DNA of 47,406 nucleotides from JBEIDK01 sp040383485. GTDB lineage: Bacteria; Bacteroidota; Bacteroidia; UBA4408. The stretch's first letter is position 1; each line of letters starts with the position of its first letter. Below, in pieces: positions 1-8,619 of the stretch. A program made the translations under genes and the position numbers. The stretch covers positions 1-47,406 of the forward strand of contig JBEIDK010000010.1 of NCBI GenBank assembly GCA_040383485.1, read 5' to 3'. The notes beneath the pieces were generated by a model, which searched no databases, was not told the DNA's origin, and saw only the letters and a program-made list of their open reading frames with translations.

Positions 1-2781
1 AAATTTACCATTAATTGCAATTGATTCTTTGGCGTCATTATAAACACATATCAAAGAACCATTGCCAAGAAGTTCATTATTTATTTTAAAATCGGCCAAT
101 GAAATACTAGCGGTAAAGATAAAGTTGTTATTCGAAAACCCTAGTGTCCCTTGCCCATCTAATGTTCCACTTAAATTAATTCCATTTTTTTTATAAACAG
201 AATTCAACCAACTCATATTAAAGTTTTTAAAAATAAACGCTATTTCGTTTCCATTATCATTGTTTTGGCTATTAAAACTTATCGATTGTAAATTATGTGA
301 GAACTCCATTTTATTGAAGGTCAAACCTAATGAATCAATATTCATATAATTTTCGGGGTTAATACTAATAAGAGAGTCTTGAATATATAGTTGAGATGGT
401 AGAATTCTGACTTTAGTACTATTAAATTTAAAATTGCTTAGTAACTCAATATTGCCGTAATTTTTTATCTTACTATTGTTTGCCCAGTCTAATTTGCTTT
501 TTAAGGTGTCATTTTTCAAATAGTTAATTAAACTGAAGGCCTCTATAAAAGAACTATCACTAAACATTATCTTATTCGCATTCATTTTTAGTGAATAGGC
601 TGCCTCATTATTATCAATATTAGGAGCGGCAGTTATCTCAACATTTTTAAATGCGTAGTTTAATAATTTCATTTCTCTTGCCTTACAATTAAAAGTAAAA
701 TCATCTTCATCAGCATAAAAATGACCATTCATTGTTGTACCTGGCATTATTTCAATTTTTTTAAGAATTGATTTTGACAAGGGTTGGGAGTTCATAAAAA
801 CAAAATCGAAGTTGAAATGCTCTACATAGGCTTTATCTTTCATACTTTCAATAACCTTTTTGTTATTTTCTAAAGACGGAATATAATTTATGACCATTTG
901 TTTAAATGTCTTTCCAATTTTCATAAAGGTGTATTTGCCTTCAATAGAACCATTAACTATATCGCTTTTAAGTATTAACTTTTTGCCACTAGAAGACAAT
1001 CTACTATCAAGTAAAATATCATTAATCTTATAGGCTTTATATTGCTCCTGATAAATGGTGTTTGTAGCATTTATAGTTCCAAGTAAATTATCAATATTAT
1101 CACCTTCAATATCAACTTTAAGTTTTGTAGAAAAGATTGCAGTATTATTTATTGTTGCAAGCTTAGTTTTCTGTAGGTCAAGATATTTAACATTAGAAAT
1201 GAAGTTATAGGAAGGAAGTTTTTGTGATAGGTCAATTTTACCATCAAAATCAAGAATTGCATTTTCATCATTTAAATTAAATATGCCACTAAAAATATCC
1301 TTACTAAAAACACCATTAAGTTCAATATTTTTATAATCATATGAATTAAAATTAAAAACACTTACTAGCCCATTAATATTTGCATTTACATTATTTTTTT
1401 TCAATCCTTTTCCATCAATTTCAACATCAAGGGTAATGTTTCCAACATAGTCTTCTAGTTCATAGTATTTGCCTAAATTAAAGTTTTCGGTTTTAAGCTT
1501 CCCAATATAATAAGCAAGTGAATTGGTGTCATTTGTTTTCATTTCAATATCAGTCTCAATCAAACCAATTTTAGTATTAATAATAGCGGTTGATACAAAG
1601 TCGCTTTCAAATCCGGTAAATGTGCCAGTAACAGAAATTTTTCCTAGTTTTTCAATTTCTTTAGGTAAACTTATTCTTTCACCAGTAGTAAATGGATATG
1701 ATTGTATTTGCTCAAGGTCGGCCTTATTGGTTATTAGTTCTTTAACCTCTAAATGAGTAAACGTTTCTTCCCAATTTGGTAGGCCTTTCATACTAACATT
1801 GCCTTTAAAACTACTATTCTTTCCAAATTTAATATCCAGATTTTTGCCTTTAATACTTGCTTCTGTTCCCTTTATTTCTCCTTTAATGTTTATTCTCATT
1901 TTTAAACCTTTCACCACATCATTAAAATATGCAGCATCAGCCAATTCAAATGTTGAAGGTGCAAAATTGCCATTCATGAAAACTAACTCTTCAAAGTTGT
2001 TATAATCTCTATAACTATTGGTGTTCAAATGAAACGTTCCTGCTAGTTTACTATTGGCAGTTTCAAGTTTAAAATTATTAAATTGTACAAAGGCCGGTGA
2101 TATTTTTATCGAAGAATTTAACTTATTAATTTTTAAACCACATCTTTCTTTTGCTTCTAAATTATTACAATAAAAACTTACAGTATCCCTTAAAACCTTA
2201 AAATCTGAAACGTCAGCATTAATGTTTTTAAACTGTATATCACTAGAGTTGAATATATCTGTTATTGAAGTATCAGCTTCAAACCTATATGAAAAAAATA
2301 TATTATTAAGCCTCAAGTTTTTTGAAGCAATAGTTTGATAAATATAACCCTTAGGTCTTTTTACTGTACTAGGAGGATCAATAAAATCTACAAAAAAATC
2401 GATGTTTAAATCCTTTTCATTTTTGTATTGCTTTAATTTTAATCGAGCATTACTTACTTCAAGAATTGAAAATTGAATTCTATTCTCCTTTTTGAAAAAT
2501 CCCGTGTAATTTAACTTTGCTTCTTTCGCATATATAAGTGTGTCATGGTGCAAGTCATTAATCTGTAAGCCATGCAATACTGCAGTTTTTAAGAATTCAA
2601 TTTCTACACTTTCAATAATAACCTCTGTTTTCAGCTCCTTAGATAGATAACTTGCAACTTTAATGGCTAATAAGGTTTGAATTCTAGGAGTGTTAACAAA
2701 AGCAAATACAGCCACTAAAAGTAGCAAAAAAAACAGGAGCATATACATTGCTACTTTCCTTATTTTTTTAACTAATGACAT
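1..2781 (-). CDS. TamB-like translocation/assembly protein (3' end outside window)
   Basis: The reading frame runs without a stop from an ATG at 2781 to the left edge, giving 927 codons of a longer protein. Residues about 1-30 are a signal-anchor: a short basic stretch (KKIRK), a leucine-rich membrane segment, then NTPRIQTLLAIKVASYLSKE, which is the typical start of Bacteroidota TamB/AsmA-like proteins. The rest is monotonous beta-rich sequence, as expected for the beta-taco lipid-transfer groove. Known family members span the periplasm and take part in outer-membrane protein assembly or phospholipid transport. The diagnostic C-terminal DUF490/TamB domain lies outside the window, so the exact subfamily is inferred from the N-terminus. 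A TAAATTTG element lies just upstream of the start. Confidence 0.8.
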   Translation of the reverse strand, partial: MSLVKKIRKVAMYMLLFFLLLLVAVFAFVNTPRIQTLLAIKVASYLSKELKTEVIIESVEIEFLKTAVLHGLQINDLHHDTLIYAKEAKLNYTGFFKKENRIQFSILEVSNARLKLKQYKNEKDLNIDFFVDFIDPPSTVKRPKGYIYQTIASKNLRLNNIFFSYRFEADTSITDIFNSSDIQFKNINADVSDFKVLRDTVSFYCNNLEAKERCGLKINKLNSSIKISPAFVQFNNFKLETANSKLAGTFHLNTNSYRDYNNFEELVFMNGNFAPSTFELADAAYFNDVVKGLKMRINIKGEIKGTEASIKGKNLDIKFGKNSSFKGNVSMKGLPNWEETFTHLEVKELITNKADLEQIQSYPFTTGERISLPKEIEKLGKISVTGTFTGFESDFVSTAIINTKIGLIETDIEMKTNDTNSLAYYIGKLKTENFNLGKYYELEDYVGNITLDVEIDGKGLKKNNVNANINGLVSVFNFNSYDYKNIELNGVFSKDIFSGIFNLNDENAILDFDGKIDLSQKLPSYNFISNVKYLDLQKTKLATINNTAIFSTKLKVDIEGDNIDNLLGTINATNTIYQEQYKAYKINDILLDSRLSSSGKKLILKSDIVNGSIEGKYTFMKIGKTFKQMVINYIPSLENNKKVIESMKDKAYVEHFNFDFVFMNSQPLSKSILKKIEIMPGTTMNGHFYADEDDFTFNCKAREMKLLNYAFKNVEITAAPNIDNNEAAYSLKMNANKIMFSDSSFIEAFSLINYLKNDTLKSKLDWANNSKIKNYGNIELLSNFKFNSTKVRILPSQLYIQDSLISINPENYMNIDSLGLTFNKMEFSHNLQSISFNSQNNDNGNEIAFIFKNFNMSWLNSVYKKNGINLSGTLDGQGTLGFSNNNFIFTASISLADFKINNELLGNGSLICVYNDAKESIAINGKF

Positions 2782-2790
2782 GCTTTATTG

Positions 2791-2798
2791 CAAATTTA
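2791..2798 (-). promoter_or_regulatory. Putative -7 promoter element of the TamB-like gene
   Basis: On the minus strand this reads TAAATTTG, an exact match to the Bacteroidota -7 consensus TAnnTTTG, 9 nt upstream of the ATG at 2781. No convincing -33 TTG was seen at the expected spacing, and the implied leader would be very short. Confidence 0.4.
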
Positions 2799-2830
2799 AA
2801 TTTTATTTTAAATGTTGGTCATCTATAACA

Positions 2831-2857
2831 AAAACGAAGCCATATTGGCTTCGTTTT
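2831..2857 (-). terminator. Intrinsic terminator after the caspase gene
   Basis: A perfect 12-bp hairpin (AAAACGAAGCCA / TGGCTTCGTTTT) with a 3-nt loop lies 42 bp beyond the stop of the minus-strand caspase gene and before the TamB-like gene. Because the stem ends in A/T runs on both sides it could work in either direction, but only the minus strand has a gene ending here. Confidence 0.8.
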
Positions 2858-2898
2858 AATTTATGCTATAAAGTTAATCTTAATTTAGAAGTTAGTTA

Positions 2899-5298
2899 TT
2901 ATTTTTTTACAAAGAAAAAGGTAGCCTCATCATCACTATTTAAGGCCGGAATAATTCCTAGTTTAGGTTTGGGCTTTTGATATTGCATGCTTTGCTTAGA
3001 AATTTTATCTGCAATTTTCTCTATTGATATACATTTGTCATTGCAAGATTTTAAGGCTGCAACAAAAGACTTTGTGAATACTGATTTGTCATCATTTAAA
3101 TCAATAGTTGTAGATGTCAAAACCTGCGCAGACTTTTTTTTCGATGCCTCCCACTGACCACATTCTGGAATTTTATTTACATCTCTCATTGCTAAATAAA
3201 ATGCTGGTCCGGTTTCGCAAGCATCACTAACTACTAATGAATGAACAAGCGGTTTATATGTGCCTAGATAATTTTTAAGATTTGAAACATTAAAAAAAGT
3301 GAATTCGTCTTTCTTGTTAGCGTCTATAGGTAACCAATATCCATTTTCGTTAATAAACTTGCCATGACCAGCATAAAAAATCATTATTGAATTCACGTTA
3401 TTATTGTTTATTAAATCTCGAAGCTCAATTGAAAAGAATTTTTCCATTTGAGCTTTACTCAAGTCATTCTTTATTATTACATTCTGAATATTGTATGATT
3501 GCAATGCCGACTTCATTGATAGCACATCATTCGATGATGCTTCAAGCAGAGGCAACTGAGTATATTTTGAATTATCAATAAATACAACCCATGTTTTACC
3601 CATAGGGCTAATTTCTGAGTTTTTTACCCCAGATCTTTTTAATAAATAAACTGTTGTTATTGAATTATCGTATTCGTCAACAATTTTCATTTTTATTGAA
3701 TCAGTACCAACAATATCTAGGTTTAAGGAAAAAGTAGGGTTCAAAGTTTTCGAATCAAAATTTGCTGATTTACCATTTACAATTACTGTTTTTATTAAGC
3801 TTTCATCTTCAATTTTTCCAGATATATTTATTTTATATCCAACACTATCAGGCAGTTCAATAGCATTTCCGTTTATCGTTATAGGATATGTTAATGCTAA
3901 TTTTGGGAGGTTTTGTTCAGCCCTTATTATTTTGTAAAATGTCTTTAGTACATTGCCGTATATATCTTGCACCATAACCTCAATCTCATCTTTCATGAAA
4001 ATATTAACTTCTAAAGCAAAGCTTGGGTTCAGTTCTTGTTTATTGAATTGCACATCAACATCTCCAATTATAATTTTTTCTATTTTACTTTCATCATTTA
4101 CCTTGCCTTCAATGGTTATTTTTAATTTTGACTTATCTGTAGTAATTTTTAACTTGTCATTGTCAGCGTTTTTTAAAACGACGGAAGGAGTATTAACTTC
4201 TCTTTTTGCTTGATATAATTTTTCGGAAATATTTTTCAATAAGTTTTCATATGATAATAAATCAGTTTCTTTATTTTGCTTTGCAAATTTTAAAGCATCC
4301 TCAAAGCAAATTTTAGCCTCTTCAATTTTGGTTATTGCCTCTAAACTTTGCCCTTTTCCTTTATAGGCTGAAGCATTATTTTTGTTTAACATAATGGCAA
4401 TATCATTATCACTAATTGACTTTTCATATTCGCCAATTCTATAGTAAACATAACCTCTGCCAGCAAATGCATTGGAGTTTTTGGCATTAATTACAATAGA
4501 TTGATTGTAATCATTTTCCGCATCTTTCATTTTCATTTTTAATGAATATGCTTTGCCTCTCATTTCGTAAGCATCAAAGGCCTTTTTATTTAATTCTATT
4601 GCCTTTGAATAGCTATCAATCCCAAGGTCAATGAGGTTATTTTTTACCTGAGAATTACCCATTCCAAAATAATAGTTATAGTAATCTACTTTACTAATTG
4701 AATTTTTAAATTCATCACTTTTTTCCAAAGCATTTATTGCTAAAGAATAATTGTCGAACGCTTCCTTTGCATTTAACAGGCTATCAAATGCCATAGCTTT
4801 ATATAAGTATGCCAATGGGATTGTTCTATCAATTTCAATTGCTTTATTGCATTCGTTAATTGACTTGTTAAATTCTTTAATATGATTAAAACAGAATGCA
4901 ATTTCTAAGTAGGCCTTTATATTTTTCTTTTTAATTGATGTTACATTGTTATAATAAATAATGGCATCATTGTACTTTTGAAGAGTTTTGAAAATAGCTC
5001 CAATTTTTTCTAATGGCTCAATTTCATTAGGCCTAACCTGAGATGCAGATTTATAATTTTCAATAGCACTCTCAAATCTCTTTTTAATTTCCTGACACTT
5101 ACCAAGTTCAATAAAAGCTTCATAATACTTCAGGTCAATTGTAGTGGCTTTTTTATAAAAATCTATTGCCTCATCAATATTATTGGAAAGCTCAGAAGCC
5201 TTAGCATCAGCAAAGAACCGTTTTGCTGACTGAGAACGTGCACAGTAAAAGTTTAAAACTACTAGTGTAATTGTGCAAATAAGTATTTTAATTTTCAT
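2899..5298 (-). CDS. Secreted TPR protein with C-terminal caspase (C14) domain
   Basis: 799 aa from the ATG at 5298. An in-frame TTG nine codons upstream (5325) is possible, but the ATG places the hydrophobic signal peptide (MKIKILICTITLVVLNFYCA) at the N-terminus. Residues about 20-370 are tandem TPR helices, with repeated AIxxYxKAI patterns. Two homologous segments of about 90 residues follow (about 375-465 and 465-560); each begins with a KI.GK..DES-type strand and contains NPSFALEVNI or NPTFSLNLDI, and they look like Ig-like beta domains. Residues about 580-799 form a caspase-like peptidase with catalytic His in FYAGHGK (about H645) and Cys in SDACETG (about C694). Both catalytic residues are present. 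The signal peptide argues for periplasmic or surface action rather than cytoplasmic cell suicide. The substrate is unknown. Confidence 0.85.
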   Translation of the reverse strand: MKIKILICTITLVVLNFYCARSQSAKRFFADAKASELSNNIDEAIDFYKKATTIDLKYYEAFIELGKCQEIKKRFESAIENYKSASQVRPNEIEPLEKIGAIFKTLQKYNDAIIYYNNVTSIKKKNIKAYLEIAFCFNHIKEFNKSINECNKAIEIDRTIPLAYLYKAMAFDSLLNAKEAFDNYSLAINALEKSDEFKNSISKVDYYNYYFGMGNSQVKNNLIDLGIDSYSKAIELNKKAFDAYEMRGKAYSLKMKMKDAENDYNQSIVINAKNSNAFAGRGYVYYRIGEYEKSISDNDIAIMLNKNNASAYKGKGQSLEAITKIEEAKICFEDALKFAKQNKETDLLSYENLLKNISEKLYQAKREVNTPSVVLKNADNDKLKITTDKSKLKITIEGKVNDESKIEKIIIGDVDVQFNKQELNPSFALEVNIFMKDEIEVMVQDIYGNVLKTFYKIIRAEQNLPKLALTYPITINGNAIELPDSVGYKINISGKIEDESLIKTVIVNGKSANFDSKTLNPTFSLNLDIVGTDSIKMKIVDEYDNSITTVYLLKRSGVKNSEISPMGKTWVVFIDNSKYTQLPLLEASSNDVLSMKSALQSYNIQNVIIKNDLSKAQMEKFFSIELRDLINNNNVNSIMIFYAGHGKFINENGYWLPIDANKKDEFTFFNVSNLKNYLGTYKPLVHSLVVSDACETGPAFYLAMRDVNKIPECGQWEASKKKSAQVLTSTTIDLNDDKSVFTKSFVAALKSCNDKCISIEKIADKISKQSMQYQKPKPKLGIIPALNSDDEATFFFVKK

Positions 5299-5429
5299 TT
5301 TTATTTGTATTTTTTTTGTCCACAAAATGGGATAATAAGATTACTAATTGACCATTGTTTAGTACGAATATATTCTATAAAGGTTACGTAAAATTTTGAT
5401 TAATGCAAGTCATAAGTGTATATTCTTTA

Positions 5430-5437
5430 TACATTTG
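5430..5437 (+). promoter_or_regulatory. Putative -7 promoter element of ridA
   Basis: TACATTTG is an exact TAnnTTTG match, 23 nt upstream of the RidA ATG at 5461. A -33 TTG at normal spacing is not evident. Confidence 0.45.
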
Positions 5438-5460
5438 CATTTAAAGTGAAAGTTAATCGA

Positions 5461-5850
5461 ATGAAAAAGATAATTACTACATCAAAAGCACCTACTCCAA
5501 TTGGCCCATATAGCCAAGGGGTTGTTTTAGGAAATTTATTATTTACATCTGGTCAAATAGCATTGGATTCTCTAACGGGGGATTTGATTTTATTTGACAT
5601 AAAATCTGAAACCCACAAAGTAATGAGTAATTTAAATGCATTACTTGAAGAAGCAGGCACAGGCTTTAATAATGTTGTTAAAACATCTATATTTCTAAAA
5701 AGTATGGAAGATTTTGCTGCTGTAAATGAAGTATATGCTAGTTACTTTTCAACAACCGATTTTCCCGCGCGTGAAACTGTGCAAGTTGCAAAGCTTCCTA
5801 GGGATGTAAATATTGAAATATCAATGATGGTGGAAATAATAGAACAATGA
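5461..5850 (+). CDS. ridA: RidA family enamine/imine deaminase
   Basis: 129 aa. RidA hydrolyses reactive 2-aminoacrylate and related enamine/imine intermediates made by PLP enzymes, releasing ammonia. The sequence has the family start KAPTPIGPYSQG, the FTSGQIALD strand and the conserved FPARETVQVAKLP segment, whose Arg binds the substrate carboxylate; length is normal for the family. The ATG at 5461 is chosen because the family N-terminus begins there; an upstream in-frame start at 5416 would add 15 residues foreign to the family. The stop overlaps the next gene by 4 nt (ATGA), so the two are probably translationally coupled. Confidence 0.93.
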   Translation: MKKIITTSKAPTPIGPYSQGVVLGNLLFTSGQIALDSLTGDLILFDIKSETHKVMSNLNALLEEAGTGFNNVVKTSIFLKSMEDFAAVNEVYASYFSTTDFPARETVQVAKLPRDVNIEISMMVEIIEQ

Positions 5851-6461
5851 ATTTTGTAATTAAAAATATATTTTTTTTGCTTTTTTTAAGTTTAAATTGT
5901 TTGGCGCAAAAAGATACTTCGATTTTTAAACCTATAAGAAAAATTGAGTTAATGGTATTTCCAACTTTGATTTATAACTCAATTAACATAGGGTATTCTT
6001 GGCAAGAAAATGAAAGTGTTGAGAATGTTTTTACTGTTAATTATGCATTATTTATTCCTAATAGTTTCGGAGAGATTTTTAAAGTTCAATTCAATAAAAA
6101 TAAAATTCTTTATGTAGGAAAAAAGGAAACAATTTATCTGCCATTATTTGTATCAGCTAAAAGGTTTAATTTTCTTCAATTTGAAGGTGAAAATTCAAAA
6201 GACTATTACAATTTTTGTCTTGCAATTGGTTCTGGCTTTGGAGTAAAACTTAAATTAAGAGAAAAAGAAACTCTTAGAGTCGAATTTGGACTTGGTGCTG
6301 CTTTAAATATGATTAATGAACAAGAAGGAACCTATTTAAGTCTATATAAGTTTAATAAATTGAAGATTTTTAAAAAGACACCACTTATTCCTGCATTTCG
6401 TTTTAACATTCGATATTTAATTAACTTAAATTCAAAAAAAAAAAATATAAATCATAACTAA
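5847..6461 (+). CDS. Small predicted outer-membrane beta-barrel protein
   Basis: 204 aa, not assigned to a named family. A signal peptide (MNFVIKNIFFLLFLSLNCLA, then Q) is followed by alternating hydrophobic/aromatic strands such as VFTVNYALFIP, YYNFCLAIGSGFGVKL and TLRVEFGLGAALNM, a pattern typical of small outer-membrane barrels. It overlaps ridA by 4 nt. The 3' end holds a run of 12 adenines (6434-6445) encoding Lys residues just before the stop; slippage there would change only the last few residues. Confidence 0.6.
   Translation: MNFVIKNIFFLLFLSLNCLAQKDTSIFKPIRKIELMVFPTLIYNSINIGYSWQENESVENVFTVNYALFIPNSFGEIFKVQFNKNKILYVGKKETIYLPLFVSAKRFNFLQFEGENSKDYYNFCLAIGSGFGVKLKLREKETLRVEFGLGAALNMINEQEGTYLSLYKFNKLKIFKKTPLIPAFRFNIRYLINLNSKKKNINHN
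6434..6445 (+). repeat. A12 homopolymer in the 3' end of a coding region
   Basis: Twelve consecutive adenines a few codons before the stop of the barrel gene. Such runs are prone to replication slippage and sequencing error; here the effect would be limited to the C-terminal tail. Confidence 0.8.
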
Positions 6462-6478
6462 TTGTTTACAAAAATTTC

Positions 6479-7855
6479 ATGTCACAAAAAAATTATATTA
6501 CCGAAAACAAAGACAAGTTCTTGAATGAACTGCTAGATTTATTGCGCATACCAAGCGTTAGTGCTGACCCTAAATACAAAGAAGATGTACTTAGGATGGC
6601 CGAGGCAGTAAAAGAAAGTTTAGTGCAAGCTGGTGCCGATAACGTTGAAGTTTGCCCCACTGCTGGCTACCCAATTGTATATGGCGAAAAGATAATTGAT
6701 GCAAACCTACCAACGGTATTGGTTTATGGGCATTACGATGTGCAACCTGCTGACCCTATTGAATTATGGGATTCTCCTCCATTTGAACCCGTGATTAAAA
6801 AAACTGAAATACATCCAGAAGGGGCAATTTTTGCTCGTGGTAGTTGCGATGATAAGGGTCAGATGTATATGCATATAAAAGCTTTTGAGACAATGATGAA
6901 GACTAATTCATTGCCTTGCAACGTAAAGTTTATGATTGAAGGGGAAGAAGAAGTTGGCTCATCCAATCTAGGTCATTTTGTGAGAACTAACAAGGAGCGC
7001 CTAAAAGCAAATGTTATTCTTATTTCTGATACGTCAATTTTAGCTAACGACATACCATCTATTGATGTTGGCTTGCGAGGATTAAGCTATGTAGAAGTTG
7101 AAGTTACAGGCCCTAACCGCGATTTACACTCAGGAGTGTATGGTGGTGCAGTTGCAAATCCAGCCCAAACATTATGCGAAATGATTGCGTCGTTAAAAGA
7201 TGAAAACAACCATATAACCATTCCTGGTTTTTATGATGATGTTAATGTTTTGAGTGAAGCAGAACGTGCTGAGATGGCAGAAACTCCATTTGATGAAGAG
7301 GCTTATAAAAAAGATTTAGGGATTAAAGCATTGCGCGGTGAAAAAGGTTTTACACCGCTGGAGCACACTGGAATTCGCCCAACTCTTGAAGTAAATGGTA
7401 TTTGGGGTGGTTATATTGGTGAAGGAGCAAAAACGGTATTACCATCAAAAGCATTTGCCAAAATTTCGATGCGGTTGGTTCCTAATCAAAGCCATGAAAA
7501 AATTACAAACCTATTTTTGAATCATTTTAAGAAAATAGCACCTGATTATGTTCAAGTAGAAGTTCGCCCTCATCATGGTGGTGAGGCTTATTTAACAGAA
7601 ACCACTTCTAAAGAATATCTTGCAGCAGCAGCAGCCATGCAAGAAACTTACGGTAAAAAACCAATACCAACAAGAGGTGGAGGCAGTATACCCATTGTTG
7701 CTTTATTTGAAAAAGAACTTGGTTTGAAATCAGTATTAATGGGTTTTGGTTTAGATAGCGACGCACTGCACTCTCCAAACGAACATTATGGAGTGTTTAA
7801 TTATTTTAAAGGAATAGAGACAATACCGCTATTTTATAAACATTATTGTAAATAA
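6479..7855 (+). CDS. M20 family dipeptidase (CNDP-like metallopeptidase)
   Basis: 458 aa, the usual length for the M20 dipeptidase/carnosinase group. The two-metal site is visible: H85 and D87 in YGHYDVQP, the bridging Asp in GSCDDKG (D124), the Glu pair in EGEEEVGS (about 157-158), D184 in ISDTS and the C-terminal His in ALHSPNEH. Residues about 205-370 are the lid/dimerisation domain (SGVYGGAVANP and following). The enzyme is expected to cleave dipeptides in the cytoplasm; there is no signal peptide. It starts 17 bp after the barrel gene and ends before a strong terminator. Confidence 0.9.
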   Translation: MSQKNYITENKDKFLNELLDLLRIPSVSADPKYKEDVLRMAEAVKESLVQAGADNVEVCPTAGYPIVYGEKIIDANLPTVLVYGHYDVQPADPIELWDSPPFEPVIKKTEIHPEGAIFARGSCDDKGQMYMHIKAFETMMKTNSLPCNVKFMIEGEEEVGSSNLGHFVRTNKERLKANVILISDTSILANDIPSIDVGLRGLSYVEVEVTGPNRDLHSGVYGGAVANPAQTLCEMIASLKDENNHITIPGFYDDVNVLSEAERAEMAETPFDEEAYKKDLGIKALRGEKGFTPLEHTGIRPTLEVNGIWGGYIGEGAKTVLPSKAFAKISMRLVPNQSHEKITNLFLNHFKKIAPDYVQVEVRPHHGGEAYLTETTSKEYLAAAAAMQETYGKKPIPTRGGGSIPIVALFEKELGLKSVLMGFGLDSDALHSPNEHYGVFNYFKGIETIPLFYKHYCK

Positions 7856-7876
7856 TAAGCATAAAACTTTAAAAAC

Positions 7877-7907
7877 AAGCCTTGTCGAATCAAATTTGAC
7901 AAGGCTT
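7877..7907 (+). terminator. Intrinsic terminator after the M20 dipeptidase
   Basis: A 10-bp stem AAGCCTTGTC / GACAAGGCTT, extendable inward by four pairs including one G-T to a 3-nt loop, is followed by a T-rich stretch. It lies 20 bp past the dipeptidase stop. Confidence 0.85.
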
Positions 7908-8003
7908 TTAATTTTTTGTTTAAAACTTTTTGTACTAATGTCAATTTAAAAGAAGCGTATTATATAAAGTAATTTACATTTACACTCCTTAAAAAAGAAC
8001 ATT

Positions 8004-8618
8004 ATGCATATTGCAATAGCAGGAAATATTGGTTCCGGAAAAACCACATTAACAACACTACTCGCCAAACAATATGGCTGGAAAGCTCATTTTGAAGATG
8101 CTGACGACAATCCATATTTGAATGATTTTTATGAAGAAATGCAGCGATGGAGTTTTAATTTGCAAATTTATTTTTTAAATAGTCGATTTAGCCAAGTCTT
8201 AGATATTAGAAAAAGTGGTAAAACAGTAATACAAGACCGCACTATTTTTGAAGATGCATATATTTTTGCACCTAATCTGCATGCAATGGGTTTAATGACA
8301 ACACGTGACTTTGAAAATTATTTTTCATTATTTAAATTGATGGATAATTTTATTCAACCTCCTGATTTGTTGATTTATTTGCGGGCTTCAGTTTCTACTC
8401 TTGTAGGCCAAATTGCTAAGCGAGGCAGAGATTATGAAAATAGTATAAGAATAGATTACTTGAAACGTTTGAATGAACGATATGAAGCCTGGATTTCTAC
8501 TTATGACCAAGGTAAACTTTTAATAATAGATGTTGATACCAATAAGTTTGGAGAAAGTTCAGAAGATTTAGGTTTGATAATTAATAAAATAAATGCAGAA
8601 ATAAACGGTTTGTTTTAA
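8004..8618 (+). CDS. Deoxynucleoside kinase (dGK/dAK family)
   Basis: 204 aa. It phosphorylates deoxynucleosides at the 5' position in the salvage pathway. Visible motifs: P-loop GNIGSGKT (residues 7-14), the substrate Glu in HFEDADDNPYL (about E31), QDRTIFED (about 77-84) with the conserved Asp-Arg, and the arginine-rich LID KRGRDYENSI. Length and motifs match the bacterial deoxyguanosine/deoxyadenosine kinases rather than thymidine kinase. It leads a tightly packed four-gene run (spacings 1, 14 and 6 nt) that includes a DciA-like replication protein. Substrate specificity cannot be read from the sequence. Confidence 0.9.
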   Translation: MHIAIAGNIGSGKTTLTTLLAKQYGWKAHFEDADDNPYLNDFYEEMQRWSFNLQIYFLNSRFSQVLDIRKSGKTVIQDRTIFEDAYIFAPNLHAMGLMTTRDFENYFSLFKLMDNFIQPPDLLIYLRASVSTLVGQIAKRGRDYENSIRIDYLKRLNERYEAWISTYDQGKLLIIDVDTNKFGESSEDLGLIINKINAEINGLF

Positions 8619-8619
8619 G

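Noticed and set aside
1523..2005. Two short hydrophobic open frames on the plus strand
   Set aside because: They lie antisense to the uninterrupted TamB-like frame; A/T-rich beta-repeat genes give such shadow frames. No start context of their own.
2899..5298. Caspase protein as part of an abortive-infection or other defence system
   Set aside because: It has a signal peptide, no partner sensor or effector genes beside it, and is flanked by envelope and housekeeping genes.
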